Source: Helianthus annuus (Eukaryota; Streptophyta; Magnoliopsida; Asterales; Asteraceae). Taken from it: a stretch of 64,000 nt of DNA. The notes below the pieces were generated by a model. That model did not search any database. It saw only the letters and a list, made by a program, of their open reading frames with translations, and was not told the origin of the DNA. Below, piece by piece: positions 44,683-56,460 of this stretch; within the stretch, counting starts at the first letter, position 1, and each line of letters starts with the position of its first letter. Location: contig NC_035436.2 in the NCBI RefSeq assembly GCF_002127325.2, positions 18,424,205 to 18,488,204 of the forward strand, read 5' to 3'. The position numbers were made by a program, and so were the translations under genes.

Positions 44683-47600
44683 TGTGACAACCCTCACTAA
44701 ACCAGGTATCCGTACGACTTAATTAATAATTAATTACTGCTTAATTACTGTGCTTACCTGAAATTGTGGATAAACTGCTACTTGAATGATGATACATGTT
44801 CGTACTTGCATCATACTCTATTTACCGTCACTACATTATTTACATGCTGAACCTTAGCGACAAACATACATGATGCACAAAAGCACAGTAGCACAATGAA
44901 CGGATAACCTATTGAACATGCTGATAAAGCCAGCATCAGGCAGACACTGCCTCTAAGGCCTGTATGAGCCAGAAATATTTTACTACACTAGTGGTGAGTG
45001 TAGGGATACAAGGGTTGTAGAACTGCGTCTCTAGGAATAAGATACAATGACAGGATGTGCCTAAGACGTACACTAAGCACAAAACTCAGCACTTTAATTA
45101 ACAAATCAGCTTTTAACTAACTAATAAAGTGCCAAAACATGAGAAAAATATTACTAGACACTTTCCAAAGTGTCGGGAATGAGTAGTGTCACTAAAATTT
45201 ATATTAACGACACTTTAAGCTTTGTTAAGCGCTTTAACGGATTACTATCCGACCGAACAACCGGACTATACCTGGAACATGAAAATATTGCCAATAACAT
45301 TATTTATCTTTTTCTGAGCCAGTTGGGGTCCCTGAATACGCTAACACCCGCCATAAAGCACAACACGCTACTAACCGGGTTAATCACTTAACTAACTAGA
45401 TTAACCTAACTATACACTAACTAATTGGTTGGATTTGAACTAGACCCCCCCTAACTAAACCGTCCCCAAGAGGGGGACACGCTTTTGTCCTTCTTGATTA
45501 AATTAATCACTTTGTCTAATATCAAGGGAGCATATGATCTTGTGGGTAATGAGCTTATGAATTGCCTATAAGAACATTGCATGAACCATCATTCTTTCCA
45601 CTCTCAAACATCACAACAACACTCCCTCTCTTTCTCTCAAGAAGCTCGGCCGAACACCCCCTCTACAACCATCAATTTTTCGAGTTTGGTTCATCACATT
45701 CCAAGTTTATTCAAGAGTCAAGAATCACGTATAAGGAGGCTTGGTGCATTCGGAACGCGAAGGACCTCACTCTATTGCTTTTATCCTCTCATTTTGCGTC
45801 TAGATTCTTCCCTAGCCTCGAGCTAGTAGTAAGTTACTTGAATCACCTTCTTGAACTATTTTGAAGTGGTTAAAATGATTTGTAACGGTTAAAACTCGTA
45901 ACCTTACAAGATGAAGCATAAAAGTCTACTAAAAACACTAAAAAATGGTTAAAAGCTTGTTTGTTGTGTAAATTTTGTAGTATTTGATTTGTGTAGTTAT
46001 TTGGACCCGATCTATGTTGTGGTAGCTCGGATCATCGTTTAACCCGGATTGGTCATGATCATGGATCATGACATAAGGTTGTTTTGGAAGTAACAAGGGT
46101 TAAAGGATGAAACTCTACTACACACGAATCACGAACTTGTGTAAAAGCGATTTTTATTATGAAATAGTGTTTAAAACTAGTAGATCTACGGATCTACAAG
46201 CGGTATTTTCAAAGAACCAAGTATCAAAGAAATCGTGTTTTCTAAAGACGGATCTTACACCAACAAGAATGATTTTTAGAACACACAAGTGTGTAAACAC
46301 TTGTGTAGCACAAAGTTTTGACAAAATAACTATTTTTGTAAAAGATGACGAGAAGTTGTAAAGACGGAATTTCTCTAAAAACGGGGTTTTTACGAAATCG
46401 GATTGATTTATATAAAGATCCGCTAAAAGTAATGGGATTTACTTCATAATTTTAGAAAACTACAAGTTCATGTGATTTATGCGACTTACGTATTTATTTA
46501 CTAGTTTGTTGTTTTGGATGTTGTTTTGATTGAATGAGAAAATGGTTGATTTGATTTATAAAAGAAAATGATACGCTTGAAAGCGTGTCCACCTCCAGTT
46601 ACAGAGGAAACTCTGGCAAAATTTTTCCAAAAACCTAACACTTAGAATATTTTCACTACAAGTGTTAGAAATCCTTTTCGACATGTTTTCAAAATATAAG
46701 TTTCGCCACGACTTTATTTACAAAATATCGGAGGTGGGATTTTCACAAAATTAAACGTGATAAATATATATTTAGTAAATACATTTTTCACAACGTTACT
46801 TGTCACTTATTTGTGAAGATACATAAATATTATTTTTAGGGTAAAAAATAATATTATCAAATGTTAACGAATCCAAAATAATACGAACGCTTTCACGATA
46901 AGTTACACCGGTAATTATTGTTACCACTCGATCATTAAAACGTAACATACGCATTTAAAGAAATATTTATGAACGTGTATTTTTGTCAAGGTATTATTTT
47001 GGGAAAATTATGTGAAATAAAAATATAATATTTTTGAGAAAAATATTTATATTTTGGAGTTAGAAATAAAATATATTTTAAGTGAGACTTAATAATATAT
47101 TTTGAACACACATGTATTATATCCCCCATCCTTGGGAAGGAAAATAAATTACCAAGTATGCACAGAATGTAAACACGAAATAGTTGTCTAACTATTTCCC
47201 AAAATTTAAACCATAAAGCTAAGGCACGGCCGTCCGTCTAATAGAGTTAGTACATGTAGGTCGTCGCACAGCTGCTTGATTTGGAGGTATACTTGGTAGC
47301 GATGCACCACTGTGAGTTCATGTCCCCCTTTTCTCTTAACTGTTTTCAGTTTTCTAAACTGCGGGGGTGAAATACATGTTACTTTGATTACGAATACTTT
47401 ATACATGGTATGGTTAGCGTAAGGAGGTTTACTACTTAGATCATGTGAGTGGGTAGGAGCAACATGAGGTCATTAATCCTCATGGTAGGACCGAGGGACA
47501 GTAGCGGTAGATCTATCTGGGTGTAGCGAGCCCAACCGCTGAGCCCGCCTAATGGACCAGGTGGTGACTGTGTACCTAACGCAAAATCCGCTAGGTTTGA

Positions 47601-48090
47601 GTCTCCCTACTTGCACTTCACACATATCAATGGCCTTGCAAACCATTGGTGATCTCAATTCCCTTATTTGCTACATACCAGGATTTTTATACATACAAAG
47701 GTTTATTTTCTCACTTACACATGAACTCGCTCAACATTATTGTTGATTTTTCAACTTACATGTATTTCAGGGAATTAAAGGATCTGGCGCGGTATGACAC
47801 GTTTTCCCGCTGCACTAGTTTCGAGGTCATCCGGGTTTAGGGAGTGTGACTCTTTCCTAGACAAGTCACAGTCCTTAAACTGTGTTTATGTTATGTTTGG
47901 GTTTGTTGAACAATGTTTATGTCATTAGGATGTGTTTCCGTTAAGACAATGTTATTGTATTTGGTTTTTAAAACTTATTTAAATGGATGATCTTGCATGG
48001 TTTTACTTCATATAGCTTTGTTATGGTTAAGCTATGGTATTAAGAAGTCACACCAAATTAACCACGCTTCCGCAAAGCCAGGGTGTGACA
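44683..48090 (+). repeat. Element E 3' LTR
   Basis: 3408 bases, partner of 34271-37680. It ends GGGTGTGACA and is followed by AAGGT. Confidence 0.95.
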
Positions 48091-48244
48091 AAGGTTCACC
48101 CAGATCTAATTTAGCAAAGACCTTATATGGCATAAGGTTTATGCTAGCTCCTAAATCGGCTAATGCGTGACTGACAGACATGCTGCCAATGAGACAGGGA
48201 AGAGTAAAACTGCCCGGATCTCCCATCTTTTCAGGTAGACGGTT
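48091..48244 (-). pseudogene. Element A protease, N-terminal piece
   Basis: The minus strand reads FTLPCLIGSMSVSHALADLG then ASINLMPYKVFAKL, the DLGAS active-site region of an Athila protease. It is preceded by an in-frame stop at 48245-48247 that separates it from gag, and cut at 48090/48091 by insertion E. Confidence 0.85.
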
Positions 48245-49999
48245 TTAGAGAAGGGCTGAACAGTTTTCGTTCATCAACACACAAGACAAGCTTTCAAGCT
48301 TCTGCTTGTTTGTGAGGATGTCTTTTAAGAACCTTGCGTATTTAGGCATTTGAGCCAACGCCTCAACAAATGGTATGTTTATGTGTAATTGTTTAAACAT
48401 TTCTAAAAACTTACCATGTTGTTCATCGTTCTTTTGCTTCTTCAGTCTGCTTGGATATGGGACAGGAGGAATGAAATCTTTAACTGGCTCCTGAAACTGT
48501 GCTGTACTTGTTGGGACTCGCCTAGCGTGCACCTCATCTGAAGCGTCAGTTTTGACCGTATCAGTGATCGGTGGTGAGTCCGATTTGTCAGGTCCCGTGG
48601 CTTTACCACTCCTCGTCATTACTGCATTAACGTGCCCTCTTGGGTTAGGTTCTATGTTACCTGGAAGACTACCTTGAGGTCTTTCAGACAACATCTTGGC
48701 TAATTGGCCGACTTGATTTTCAATGGTTTGAATTGAAGCCTTCTGGCTCCGCATTTCCCCTTCTTGAGCCATGAAACGTTCCTCATGCTGCTTGTATCGC
48801 TTTTTAGATATTTGATTGGCATTGTTGGAGTTGTTTAACAGCTGCGCCATCATCTCTTCTAGTTTTGATTTGGTTTGGCAGGTTTGAGGCTGGGAAGTGC
48901 TTCCTGAACCTAAATTATTGTAACGTGGTTGAAAGGTTTGCCCTGATGGCTGAAAAGATTGTCCATGGAGCTGAAAGGATTGCCCATGAGATTGTTGTGG
49001 TGCGGGAGCGCGTTGAGCATATCCGAGTGGGTTTTGGTTACTGGAATTGGCTTTCCACCCAAAGTTCGGGTGATTCCTCCAACCCGGATTGTACGTGTTG
49101 CTATAGGGGTTATTTTGGGGCCTAATTTGATTGCCCAAATAGTCCACTTCTTCGTGGCCTGTAAACATAACACCCTGCTCATATGTACCTGGCTCATGTG
49201 ACACTCCACACAGCTCACATGATGATTGTACTTGCGAAACGTTCTGAGCTTGATCAAATCTTGCTGCCAAAGCTCCAATCAGTGCTGCTAGAGCCGTATA
49301 CGTATCCACTTGATGAACTCCAGGAATAGATGATGCTTTGTTTCTTACTCCACCGTGACGAGAACTTGACTTCAAGGTAGCTTTCTCTATGATTGCATAG
49401 GCTTCGTTGGATGTTTTTGTTCCAAGATCACCTCCTGCATATACATCTAAACGTTCTTGTGAGTCGTAGTTGAGTCCTTTGTAGAAATTCAACACAAGTT
49501 GTCTATTGGACAACCCATGATGTGGAACATCGATCAAAAGATCTTTGAACCTCTCCCAAGCTGCGTGTAGAGATTCGCCTTCGTCCTGTTTGAATGTCAT
49601 AATACGGTTCTTAAGCTTAGCTTTCTTTTCCGGCGGGAAATATTTTTGCATAAAAAGATCGGCCATCTCGTTCCAAGTCATGATGGAACCTGCTGGAAGT
49701 GACAAAAGCCAAGATCGGGCTTTGTCTCGCAAAGAAAATGGAAAGAGCCGCAAACGGATTGCGTCTTCAGAAACGTCTCTAATTTTGAAAGTCGAGCACA
49801 CTTCGAGAAATGATGCGATGTGCCGACCTGGATCTTCGTGATCCTTCCCATCAAACTGCACAGAATTTTGCAACATGTTAATAATACTAGATTTAATTTC
49901 AAAACTCGGTGCTGCTATAGTAGGTCGGGCAATGCTCGGTAGCAAGCCCTACCCTCCTGGACGTCCGGTCTCATTCAGAGGCTGGTCGTCTTCTGCCAT
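48245..49999 (-). pseudogene. Element A gag (Athila type), one internal stop
   Basis: The likely start ATG is at 49997-49999 (MAEDDQPLNETG), followed by an in-frame TAG at 49949-49951, then an open frame to 48245. The capsid region holds SVQFDGKDHEDPGRHIASFL, LRLFPFSLRDKARSWLLSLP, SIMTWNEMADLFMQKYFPP and SLHAAWERFKDLLIDVPHHG, typical of Athila/Ogre gag. The middle has a CELCGVSHEPGTYEQG cysteine/histidine motif, a Gln/Pro/Ser-rich repeat (QSFQLHGQSFQPSGQTFQP) and a coiled-coil stretch. The C-terminal part precedes protease. A Ser/Glu-rich stretch upstream (to 50224) is open but likely leader. Confidence 0.87.
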
Positions 50000-51220
50000 A
50001 ATGCTTCCTGTGTCGTCCTCTGAACTCTCGCTATCAGAAAGAATCACCGGTTCGTCGATTGCGGCCGCAGTCCTTTGTGCAACAACAAGTGATCTTTCAC
50101 GAAGCCGCCTACTTCTTCTTAAGTTATTTTCTGGTTCGTTGGCTAGCTCAGCATTAGCGGGTGCAGGGGACGTGGACAATAGCCTGCACATAAAAAGGAA
50201 CGCATTATACTGAAAAAAGAACATAATATATATATATATATATATACATATATATAAATGAAATAAATAATAAAAACTATACTAAAATCTAATATACAAA
50301 TATATACAGAATTATTAAACAAATTCAATCAAATATTTACTGGTTTGTTTACATATTTACTTCCGAGAGTTGTTTTTGTTTGTTTTACCAAAATTTCTGA
50401 TGAGTGGAAAACTTTTTTTTTTGGTTTTTTTTATAAATATATATATATCAGAAATCTAAGATATCTTGCTAAAATTCTGATAAAACTCATCAGAATTTCT
50501 GATATATCCATTAGAATCGCCAGAAATCTGGTAAATTCACCAGAATTGAAAACTATTGTTTTTAGAACGGCTAATGGGTTTATCAGAATTCATCAGAAAA
50601 TCGGATAAATTCATTGGAATTCATCTGAAAATCTGATGATTTTATCAGAAAGTTATATATTTTTTTGAAGTAAATAAATAAACAAATGCGTATAAAAATT
50701 AAATGAATGAATAGAAATTTAAACGAACAGAAATAAATGAATAAATAAATAAATGACTGGACATTAATAAATAAAATACTGAATTAGAAATACTGAACTG
50801 AAATAAATAAATGAATGAAGTACAAAAATGAAATTACTGAAACGAAAAATACTGAATTAAATAATTGCCAGTAAATGGTTCGATTCCTAGCACATAACTT
50901 GACTTAAAATAAATGAAATAAATGACGTAAAATAAATGAAAAAAAATGTTAGTTGAACAATAAATAAAAAGTTAGTATGTTAGTGGGTTAGTTAAGTTAG
51001 TCAGTTAGTGGTTAGTTGCTTAGTCGGTTAATAAAACAGAAAAGAAAAGTTAGTCAAAAGTTAGTATTTACAAGTCAGTAATTTAAAGAGGATAAAAGTT
51101 AGTAAAACAGTTAAGTATAAGAAAATAAATACAAAAATTTACAGATATTAACAGTTATTGACAGTTTGTACACCGATAGAATAATGACTCGGATTGTTCC
51201 ATTAATTTTGCCGCGTCCCA
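50000..51220 (-). other. Element A leader (PBS to gag), low complexity
   Basis: No gene. It holds a (TA)n run (about 50226-50256), T-runs near 50410-50430, a TTCTGAT/ATCAGAA-rich stretch (50395-50660), AAATGAATAAAT-like repeats (50670-50960) and GTTAGT-rich sequence (50950-51110). Confidence 0.65.
50395..50660. repeat. TTCTGAT/ATCAGAA cluster in element A leader
   Basis: At least fifteen copies of TTCTGA, TCAGAA or close variants occur in both orientations, some as inverted pairs such as ATCAGAATTTCTGAT. The same hexamer dominates the AT-rich tract of element D and appears at the U3 end of A's LTR near 20950-21000. Confidence 0.75.
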
Positions 51221-51237
51221 GGCAGCGGCGCCAAAAA
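51221..51237 (-). other. Element A primer binding site
   Basis: The minus strand reads TTTTTGGCGCCGCTGCC, matching the tRNA-Asp-type PBS (TGGCGCCGTTGCC) of Athila elements with one change. It lies two bases from the 5' LTR. Confidence 0.85.
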
Positions 51238-51239
51238 CT

Positions 51240-52877
51240 TGACGTGCATGATCGTATACATATTTATTTACAGTATCTTCACATGCGACGAAATGTGTTT
51301 TATATTTATAAAAATGGTTTATACCTTAACATTAAAACACAAACAACAAAGGACAAGTGTATCCCGTCATATATGCAGCAAAGTATTGGTAAGAGCCAGA
51401 TATCGATCCATGGAACACGGGCGTTATAATGTACTAAATCTTTGTCATTAGATTACCAGATAAAAGGATAAGTGAATGGTTGTTTAACTAAGTTATCTAA
51501 ATTACTAATAAACATAAATATACTAATATCTTGTTTCACAAGCAACCTAAACATGTTATCTATCAGATATGTCACAAAAGCACTTAATCAATTTTCCGAT
51601 TTCGAGACAGTTAGTCATCCACTAGGAGTTTTCTAACATGATGATTCTTCGGAAAGTTAACGCGATAAACACACGTTAACCACCTAAAATCATTCTTTAG
51701 CGAGCTATTGATATTCATTCATGTAAACCTTTAAAGATAGATTAGTCATCCGCTAGGAGTTTTCTAACCTCACTTATCAAAGAAAGCAATACCGATGGTC
51801 ACAATACAGCCACGAGGATAAGCATTTATGTAGATTATATAACAACATATTTCACCTTTACAAGTCTTGAACACAAATCTACCATGTCAGCAATTTCAGA
51901 CCAAAACTACTAAACAAGGATCATAAACCGCATGCAAGAACATGTAATCAACACCATATAATTCGTTAGAACCTTTACGTGCAAGAAAGTATTCCTAATC
52001 AAAATAAGATATATCTTGGATAAAACCAATACCCCTCTTGAGTTTCATGGTGTAAACAAGTTTACAAACAAGTGATTAATCAAGAAATAGTTACCATCCC
52101 ACTAACCACAGATTCATTATCCAAAACAATCAAACATAATCAAGAACTCAACATCAATCAAACGTTCATTATATAATCATGAAGATTCAACAAGAAAAAG
52201 TACTTAAGTTTCATACAAACAAGATTACAACATAAAGTTCATTCAAGAAACAAGTTTATAACTATTATTACATAAACTACATTAAACATAAACTAACATC
52301 AGCTCAATACTTGCAAAATGATCAGAATACATGTTCAAGAACAAGGAATCGAACCATAAACAAGCAAGGAATTGATGGGTTGGATCGGTTATGCTTCCAC
52401 TAGATCTTTAAGCTTCAAATGGGTCTGATCAGGACTGCTTTGGAACCCAGAAATCGCCCAGAAACATGGAGAAAAACCCAACATTTTGATCAGTAGCGAA
52501 TGCTGCTATTTATAGGAGATTTTCAAGATTGGCACGGCCATGCGGATTTGGCACGGTCGTGCGGTCAGATGTTGTCGGGTGACGTCAGTTTCAGCGATCC
52601 CGAGTCAGCCAAGTGGACTAGTGGACAAGTTGCTTGGGTCAGCAGATCGGCACGGTAGTGCCACTCCTCGGAGATGTTGGTCAGAAGGCTTGGTTTGGCA
52701 ATGGCACGGTAGTGCCGCCGGTGGCATGGTAGTGCGGTCCGAGAAATAGTTGGCACTCCTGTTTGCACTAGTAGTGCTTCCGAGATCGTAGCAGTGGCAC
52801 GGTAGTGCCGCCGTTGGCACGCTCGTGCCACACCTGGCGCCATTTTCATCAGAAATGCATCAGATTTTGTCTGTTTT
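51240..52877 (-). repeat. Element A 5' LTR, cut by element F
   Basis: 1638 bases aligning with 2123-2184 plus 19383 onward. The last roughly 150 bases of the LTR are missing because F enters at 52878, after GTTTT. The GGCACGG word cluster is at about 52530-52830, and the TATA box is near 52504-52520. Confidence 0.92.
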
Positions 52878-54093
52878 TGATGTGCGTGAAGTGTAATATA
52901 TTTTAGATGTACATTTAAGCCCCTTTTTACACTTTTAGCCAAGTTTTAAATTTATAAAACACGATATTTACTAACACTAAACATACATATGGGCAAGTGC
53001 ACCCATCGTGGACGTAGTATAGTGTTGGTAAGATACCGAGGTCGTCCAAGGACACAAGAGCTTTTAATACCGGTTTATCCTCAATGTCTAACCAAATCAA
53101 AAAGTGAGAAAAATGTTTAAACTAAGAAAAATAAAAACTAACTAAATGCTGAAAAATAAAATAAAATAAAAACAGATAGACAAGATGAATCACTTGGATC
53201 CGACACGTGTATTAGTATAACCTTTGATTATTTTCGCACTTTTGCACTTGTTTAAGAGATTATCTTAGTTATTGTAGTAGGCCCCTCTTTTGAAGGCGAC
53301 GTTACCCTCAACCCAGTAGTTTGAGTCAGCAAGGATACAATCCTAAAGGGTCGGATTATTGAAAGATAATGAATTAAGTTATTAATGCAAATTGTGGTAG
53401 GCCCCGCTTTTGGCGGTGACGTTACCCTCGGCTAAGTAGTCTGAGTCAGCAGGGATACAGTCCTAAATAGCCGGGTTATAGTATTAATAGTAGTTAACTT
53501 ATGAGGGGGTCAAAGAGTTTGGATCCCCGCCATCCAATACCTATGGGCATTGAAGGAGATCCTACTAAATTTGACCCAGGTCCCAAGCAGGACCTCTAAA
53601 CGCTGAACAAGGGCAAGACCCTTACCAAACTGTTCCCTTAACCCCCGACCAGGTAGCCAACATACCTCCATATAGACCGTGGAGATATGAATGGTGAAAA
53701 TCTTTTATTTTATATAGACAGTAAAATAATGCCAAGACACCACGGACAAACGATAATGAAAGATCACCTTCAACATAAGTAACTAGTTATTAAAGTCATT
53801 AATACAAAACCAAATAAAAAGTGCAAAAGATTAAAAATAAAAAGTATTATACTAAACACTTGTCTTCACCAAGTGATGTAAGAGACTTAGGCAAACATGG
53901 CCTTGATTGTCAAGAACTCTTACGATCAATCTTGGATCCCGAGACGACTCACACACTCTACGATGGACAATGGATGATGGTGGTGGATGATGGTGTTATG
54001 GTGGTGGTGGGTGGTGGATTAGGTGTGAGAGAGGTGGTGTGCCAAGGGATGAGAGAGAATGAAGCCAAGCTCCTCTATTTATAGGCTGAACAG

Positions 54094-54320
54094 AAGGCTG
54101 GACACGGCCCCGTGTCCGCTGGACACGGCCCCGTGCCCGCCTGACACTCTCTCTCCTCATTAATTGTAATTGCGAATTACAATTAATGCGCCTGCTGTAC
54201 TTTCACCACGCCCCCGTGCTCGCTGGACACGGCCCCGTGGTGGGCAATGGAAGCTTCTACTGGTTTGTCTTTTATGCTGCTTCCTGGGCACGCCCCCGTG
54301 TTCGCTGGACACGGGGCGTG
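54094..54320. repeat. GGACACGGCCCCGTGTCC word cluster in element F LTR
   Basis: Six or more copies of GGACACGGCCCCGTG, CACGCCCCCGTG and CACGGGGCGTG type words occur. Full sites are palindromes (GGACACGG/CCGTGTCC). The same word recurs at 55950-56145, 57668-57690, 58208-58222 and 62755-62945, on both sides of the coding region. Confidence 0.88.
54158..54188. repeat. 31-base perfect palindrome in element F LTR
   Basis: Arms CATTAATTGTAATT and AATTACAATTAATG flank GCG. It sits inside the GC-rich word cluster, close to the TATA box. Confidence 0.92.
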
Positions 54321-54568
54321 TTCAGACTCTGTTTCTTCTCCTTTGCCTTGGGAGATGCCGTTGAGGGTCCGGGCAGTCCACTTTTGTTCCTTTTCTTGTA
54401 TTTATGGTAGAATTAGTTGTCTTTTTGCTTCTTTTGTGATTTTGAGCTCATTTCATCCTGAAAATACAAAAGGAAGACAAAAACACTCTTTTCCAACATT
54501 AGTACTTAAAAAGGGTTAGTTTTATGCCTTAATTGATGTGATTTATATGTTGCATTTTACACACATCA

Positions 54569-54605
54569 AATACCCCCACACTTGAACTTTTGCTTGTCCT
54601 CAAGC
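54569..54605 (-). other. Element F polypurine tract and GAGGACAAGC box
   Basis: The minus strand reads GAGGACAAGC, then CAAGTGTGGGGGTATT at the LTR border, nearly the same as element A's at 21136-21180. Confidence 0.78.
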
Positions 54606-56460
54606 AAAACTCTTTAAATGTGGCTTACACTCCCAAATGGAATAGGTAGAAGAGAAGTTTTTTAGCTTGTCCTAGAGTGTCGGGAATCCAAGGTTTTCAT
54701 AGGTTTTATTTTTATTTATTTACAATCCTATTCGTTATGATTTATTTTGAACTTTTCATAAGATGAATTACTTATTTGGGCATAGCATGCCTTATTAAAA
54801 TTCCATTTATATACAAGTTCACATACCTCACGGGAGATCACTCAACACTCGGCCGAAGGTGTATATTTTAGTGAATCACTCGAGAGCGGCACGGAACTTA
54901 CGTCTTCCATAGGCTTGCCAAGCAATCAATCCTCCTCCTTTTTAACTTTTTACCTTTGTAAATATCAAGAGGACTTTTGGGTGAAGGCTTGGGTTTAAAG
55001 GTGGGTGGTTGGTTAGTGGTTAGTAAAAAGGGCGAAAATCGTAACAAGCGTCGGTTTTCGTGAAGTACCTTATTTTTAGTGACTTTTTATTTTGAAGTAT
55101 TTCTCCAAACAAGCTTTTATAGCTTTTGTTTGTTTTTGACTTCATCATCATCATATATTTTTTTATTTTTTTTTTGGTCGTCACATAAAAAGGTGAGTTT
55201 ACGAAAAAGCGAACTTGTTACTAAAATAAAAAAAATAAAAAGGTTTTTGGTGGGTAAAAAGGGTTTTGGGGTAATGAAATGAAAAGGTTTAGGCTCAAAG
55301 GGGCTATCTAGGGGATTTTGGGTAGGTAAAAAAAATGAAAAATAATGGTTTTGAAAGAAAAATGGTTAGTCCTAATGCCTCCATCATTTACTTACTTGGG
55401 TTTAAGTTGGTAAGGACCGGGAATGTATCGTCGTGGCAAGTTCTAGATTTGTAAGGACCGAGCGGCTATTCACACAAGAAACGAAAAATGAGCATTTAAT
55501 CTAAATATGTGTATTTTTATGCTCAATAAAGGCTCAAAACTCACTTTTGTGGGAATGGGTTTTTAATGTGACCAAGCATATATAATCGAATTTTTAACTA
55601 GACTTGTTATACCGTTTCATAATTTTCTTATGTTGGTTCCTTTTTTATCACGACGCTATCGGTTGTAAACTTGTAAAAATATAACCTTTTTAGAACTTGT
55701 TATTCCCAACTTAAACTAAGACAAGTAAATAAAAAAATGAAAAAGTTTTTGAAAAAATTTGGGGTGTTTAGCGGTTCCAATAGAGTTTTGTGTAAGGCTT
55801 GTGTTTAGGATTTTGCAAAATTTCAAGGTTTTAGCATCCCCCCCACACTTAAATTACACATTGTCCTCAATGTGTCCAAAAATAGGGTTTTTGGTTGATT
55901 AGAATGTATAAAAGTGGGTTAAAAAGCAAAGATTTATGTTACTGGCAGTCTGGACACGGCCCCGTGCCCATTGGACACGACCCCGTGTTGAACTGCCAGT
56001 AACGAAAACTTACAGAAGGTGAACATGGGGGCGTGTTGGGTGAACACGGCCACGTGTCGGGAAAAAAATTGCAGGTCAGTAGCCAAACAGCAGATCTGGG
56101 AGATGGACACGGGGGCGTGTCGGCTGGACACGTCCCCGTGTGGACAGTCTGTTAGCCCGAAAAATAGGTTTTTCTCCCGGTTTCTCCATCCTGGGGTTGC
56201 AAGTGCTAATGTTTAGCACTCTAACCCTTGCATTGCACCTGTTTAATCACTTAATACCAACCAACCAAGCACAAACCATCCTAAATTACCATTGTTAAAC
56301 ATTATCCAAACATAAAGTAAAAACAAAATAAAGATAAAAAGTAGTTAGGGAAAGTAAATTGTTCGACAAATGGCACGCAGGCCATGAATTGTTTGATAGA
56401 TAGAAGGGCACTTAAACCTGTGGGCTCATCACCAGCCAGCCCCTTGTTCCTCCAAGCCTC
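54606..56460 (-). other. Element F 3' untranslated region
   Basis: 1.85 kb without coding sequence. It holds a second PPT-like GAGGACAATG...AAGTGTGGGGGG box (about 55840-55878) and a GGACACGG word cluster (55950-56145). The layout mirrors element A at 21181-22728. Confidence 0.65.
55950..56145. repeat. GGACACGG/GGGGGCGTG word cluster downstream of env-like ORF
   Basis: Repeats of GGACACGGCCCCGTG, GGACACGACCCCGTG, GAACACGGCCACGTG and GGACACGGGGGCGTG, in both senses, at roughly 20-40-base spacing. Confidence 0.85.

Larger units (their letters stand above)
34271..48090 (+). mobile_element. Element E: Tekay-like Ty3/gypsy, nearly complete
   Basis: LTRs are 34271-37680 (3410 bases) and 44683-48090 (3408 bases), with ends TGTGACAACC...GTGTGACA. 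The target duplication is AAGGT at 34266-34270 and 48091-48095. The PBS is TGGTATCAGAGC at 37684, and the PPT ACGGGTGGAGAA is directly before 44683. About 34 LTR substitutions counted by eye (near 1%) plus small indels make it older than C and D. Coding content: intact gag-protease (40066-41730), an amber stop, then intact RT-RNase H-integrase-chromodomain (to 44634). A second, decayed gag lies upstream. Confidence 0.95.
2123..52877 (-). mobile_element. Element A: Athila-like Ty3/gypsy retrotransposon, host of the nest
   Basis: The 3' LTR (left) is split by B; the 5' LTR (right) is cut by F. Internal order on the minus strand is tRNA-Asp-type PBS (51221-51237), gag, protease, RT, RNase H, integrase, env-like ORF, PPT (21136-21152). 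The gag type, the DLGAS protease, the tRNA-Asp PBS and the ORF after integrase all fit the Athila clade. Nested insertions are B (2185-19377), D (27190-32881), E (34271-48090) and F (from 52878). Coding blocks carry many stops and at least two frameshifts. The LTR copies differ by many scattered substitutions and a block of roughly 20 bases present only in the left copy. The right end lies beyond the window, so A's own target duplication cannot be checked. Confidence 0.88.
52878..54568 (-). repeat. Element F 3' LTR
   Basis: 1691 bases. It contains an imperfect tandem repeat of about 120 bases (from 53272 and from 53392, each with GTAGGCCCC and GTTACCCTC), a TATA box (GCCTATAAATAGAGG on minus, about 54069-54083), the GGACACGG word cluster (54094-54320) and a 31-base perfect palindrome (54158-54188). 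Confidence 0.93.

Noticed and set aside
53821..54519. Several 60-90-codon plus-strand frames in element F's LTR
   Set aside because: They overlap the palindromic-word cluster and the TATA region on the opposite strand to the element. Nothing recognisable.
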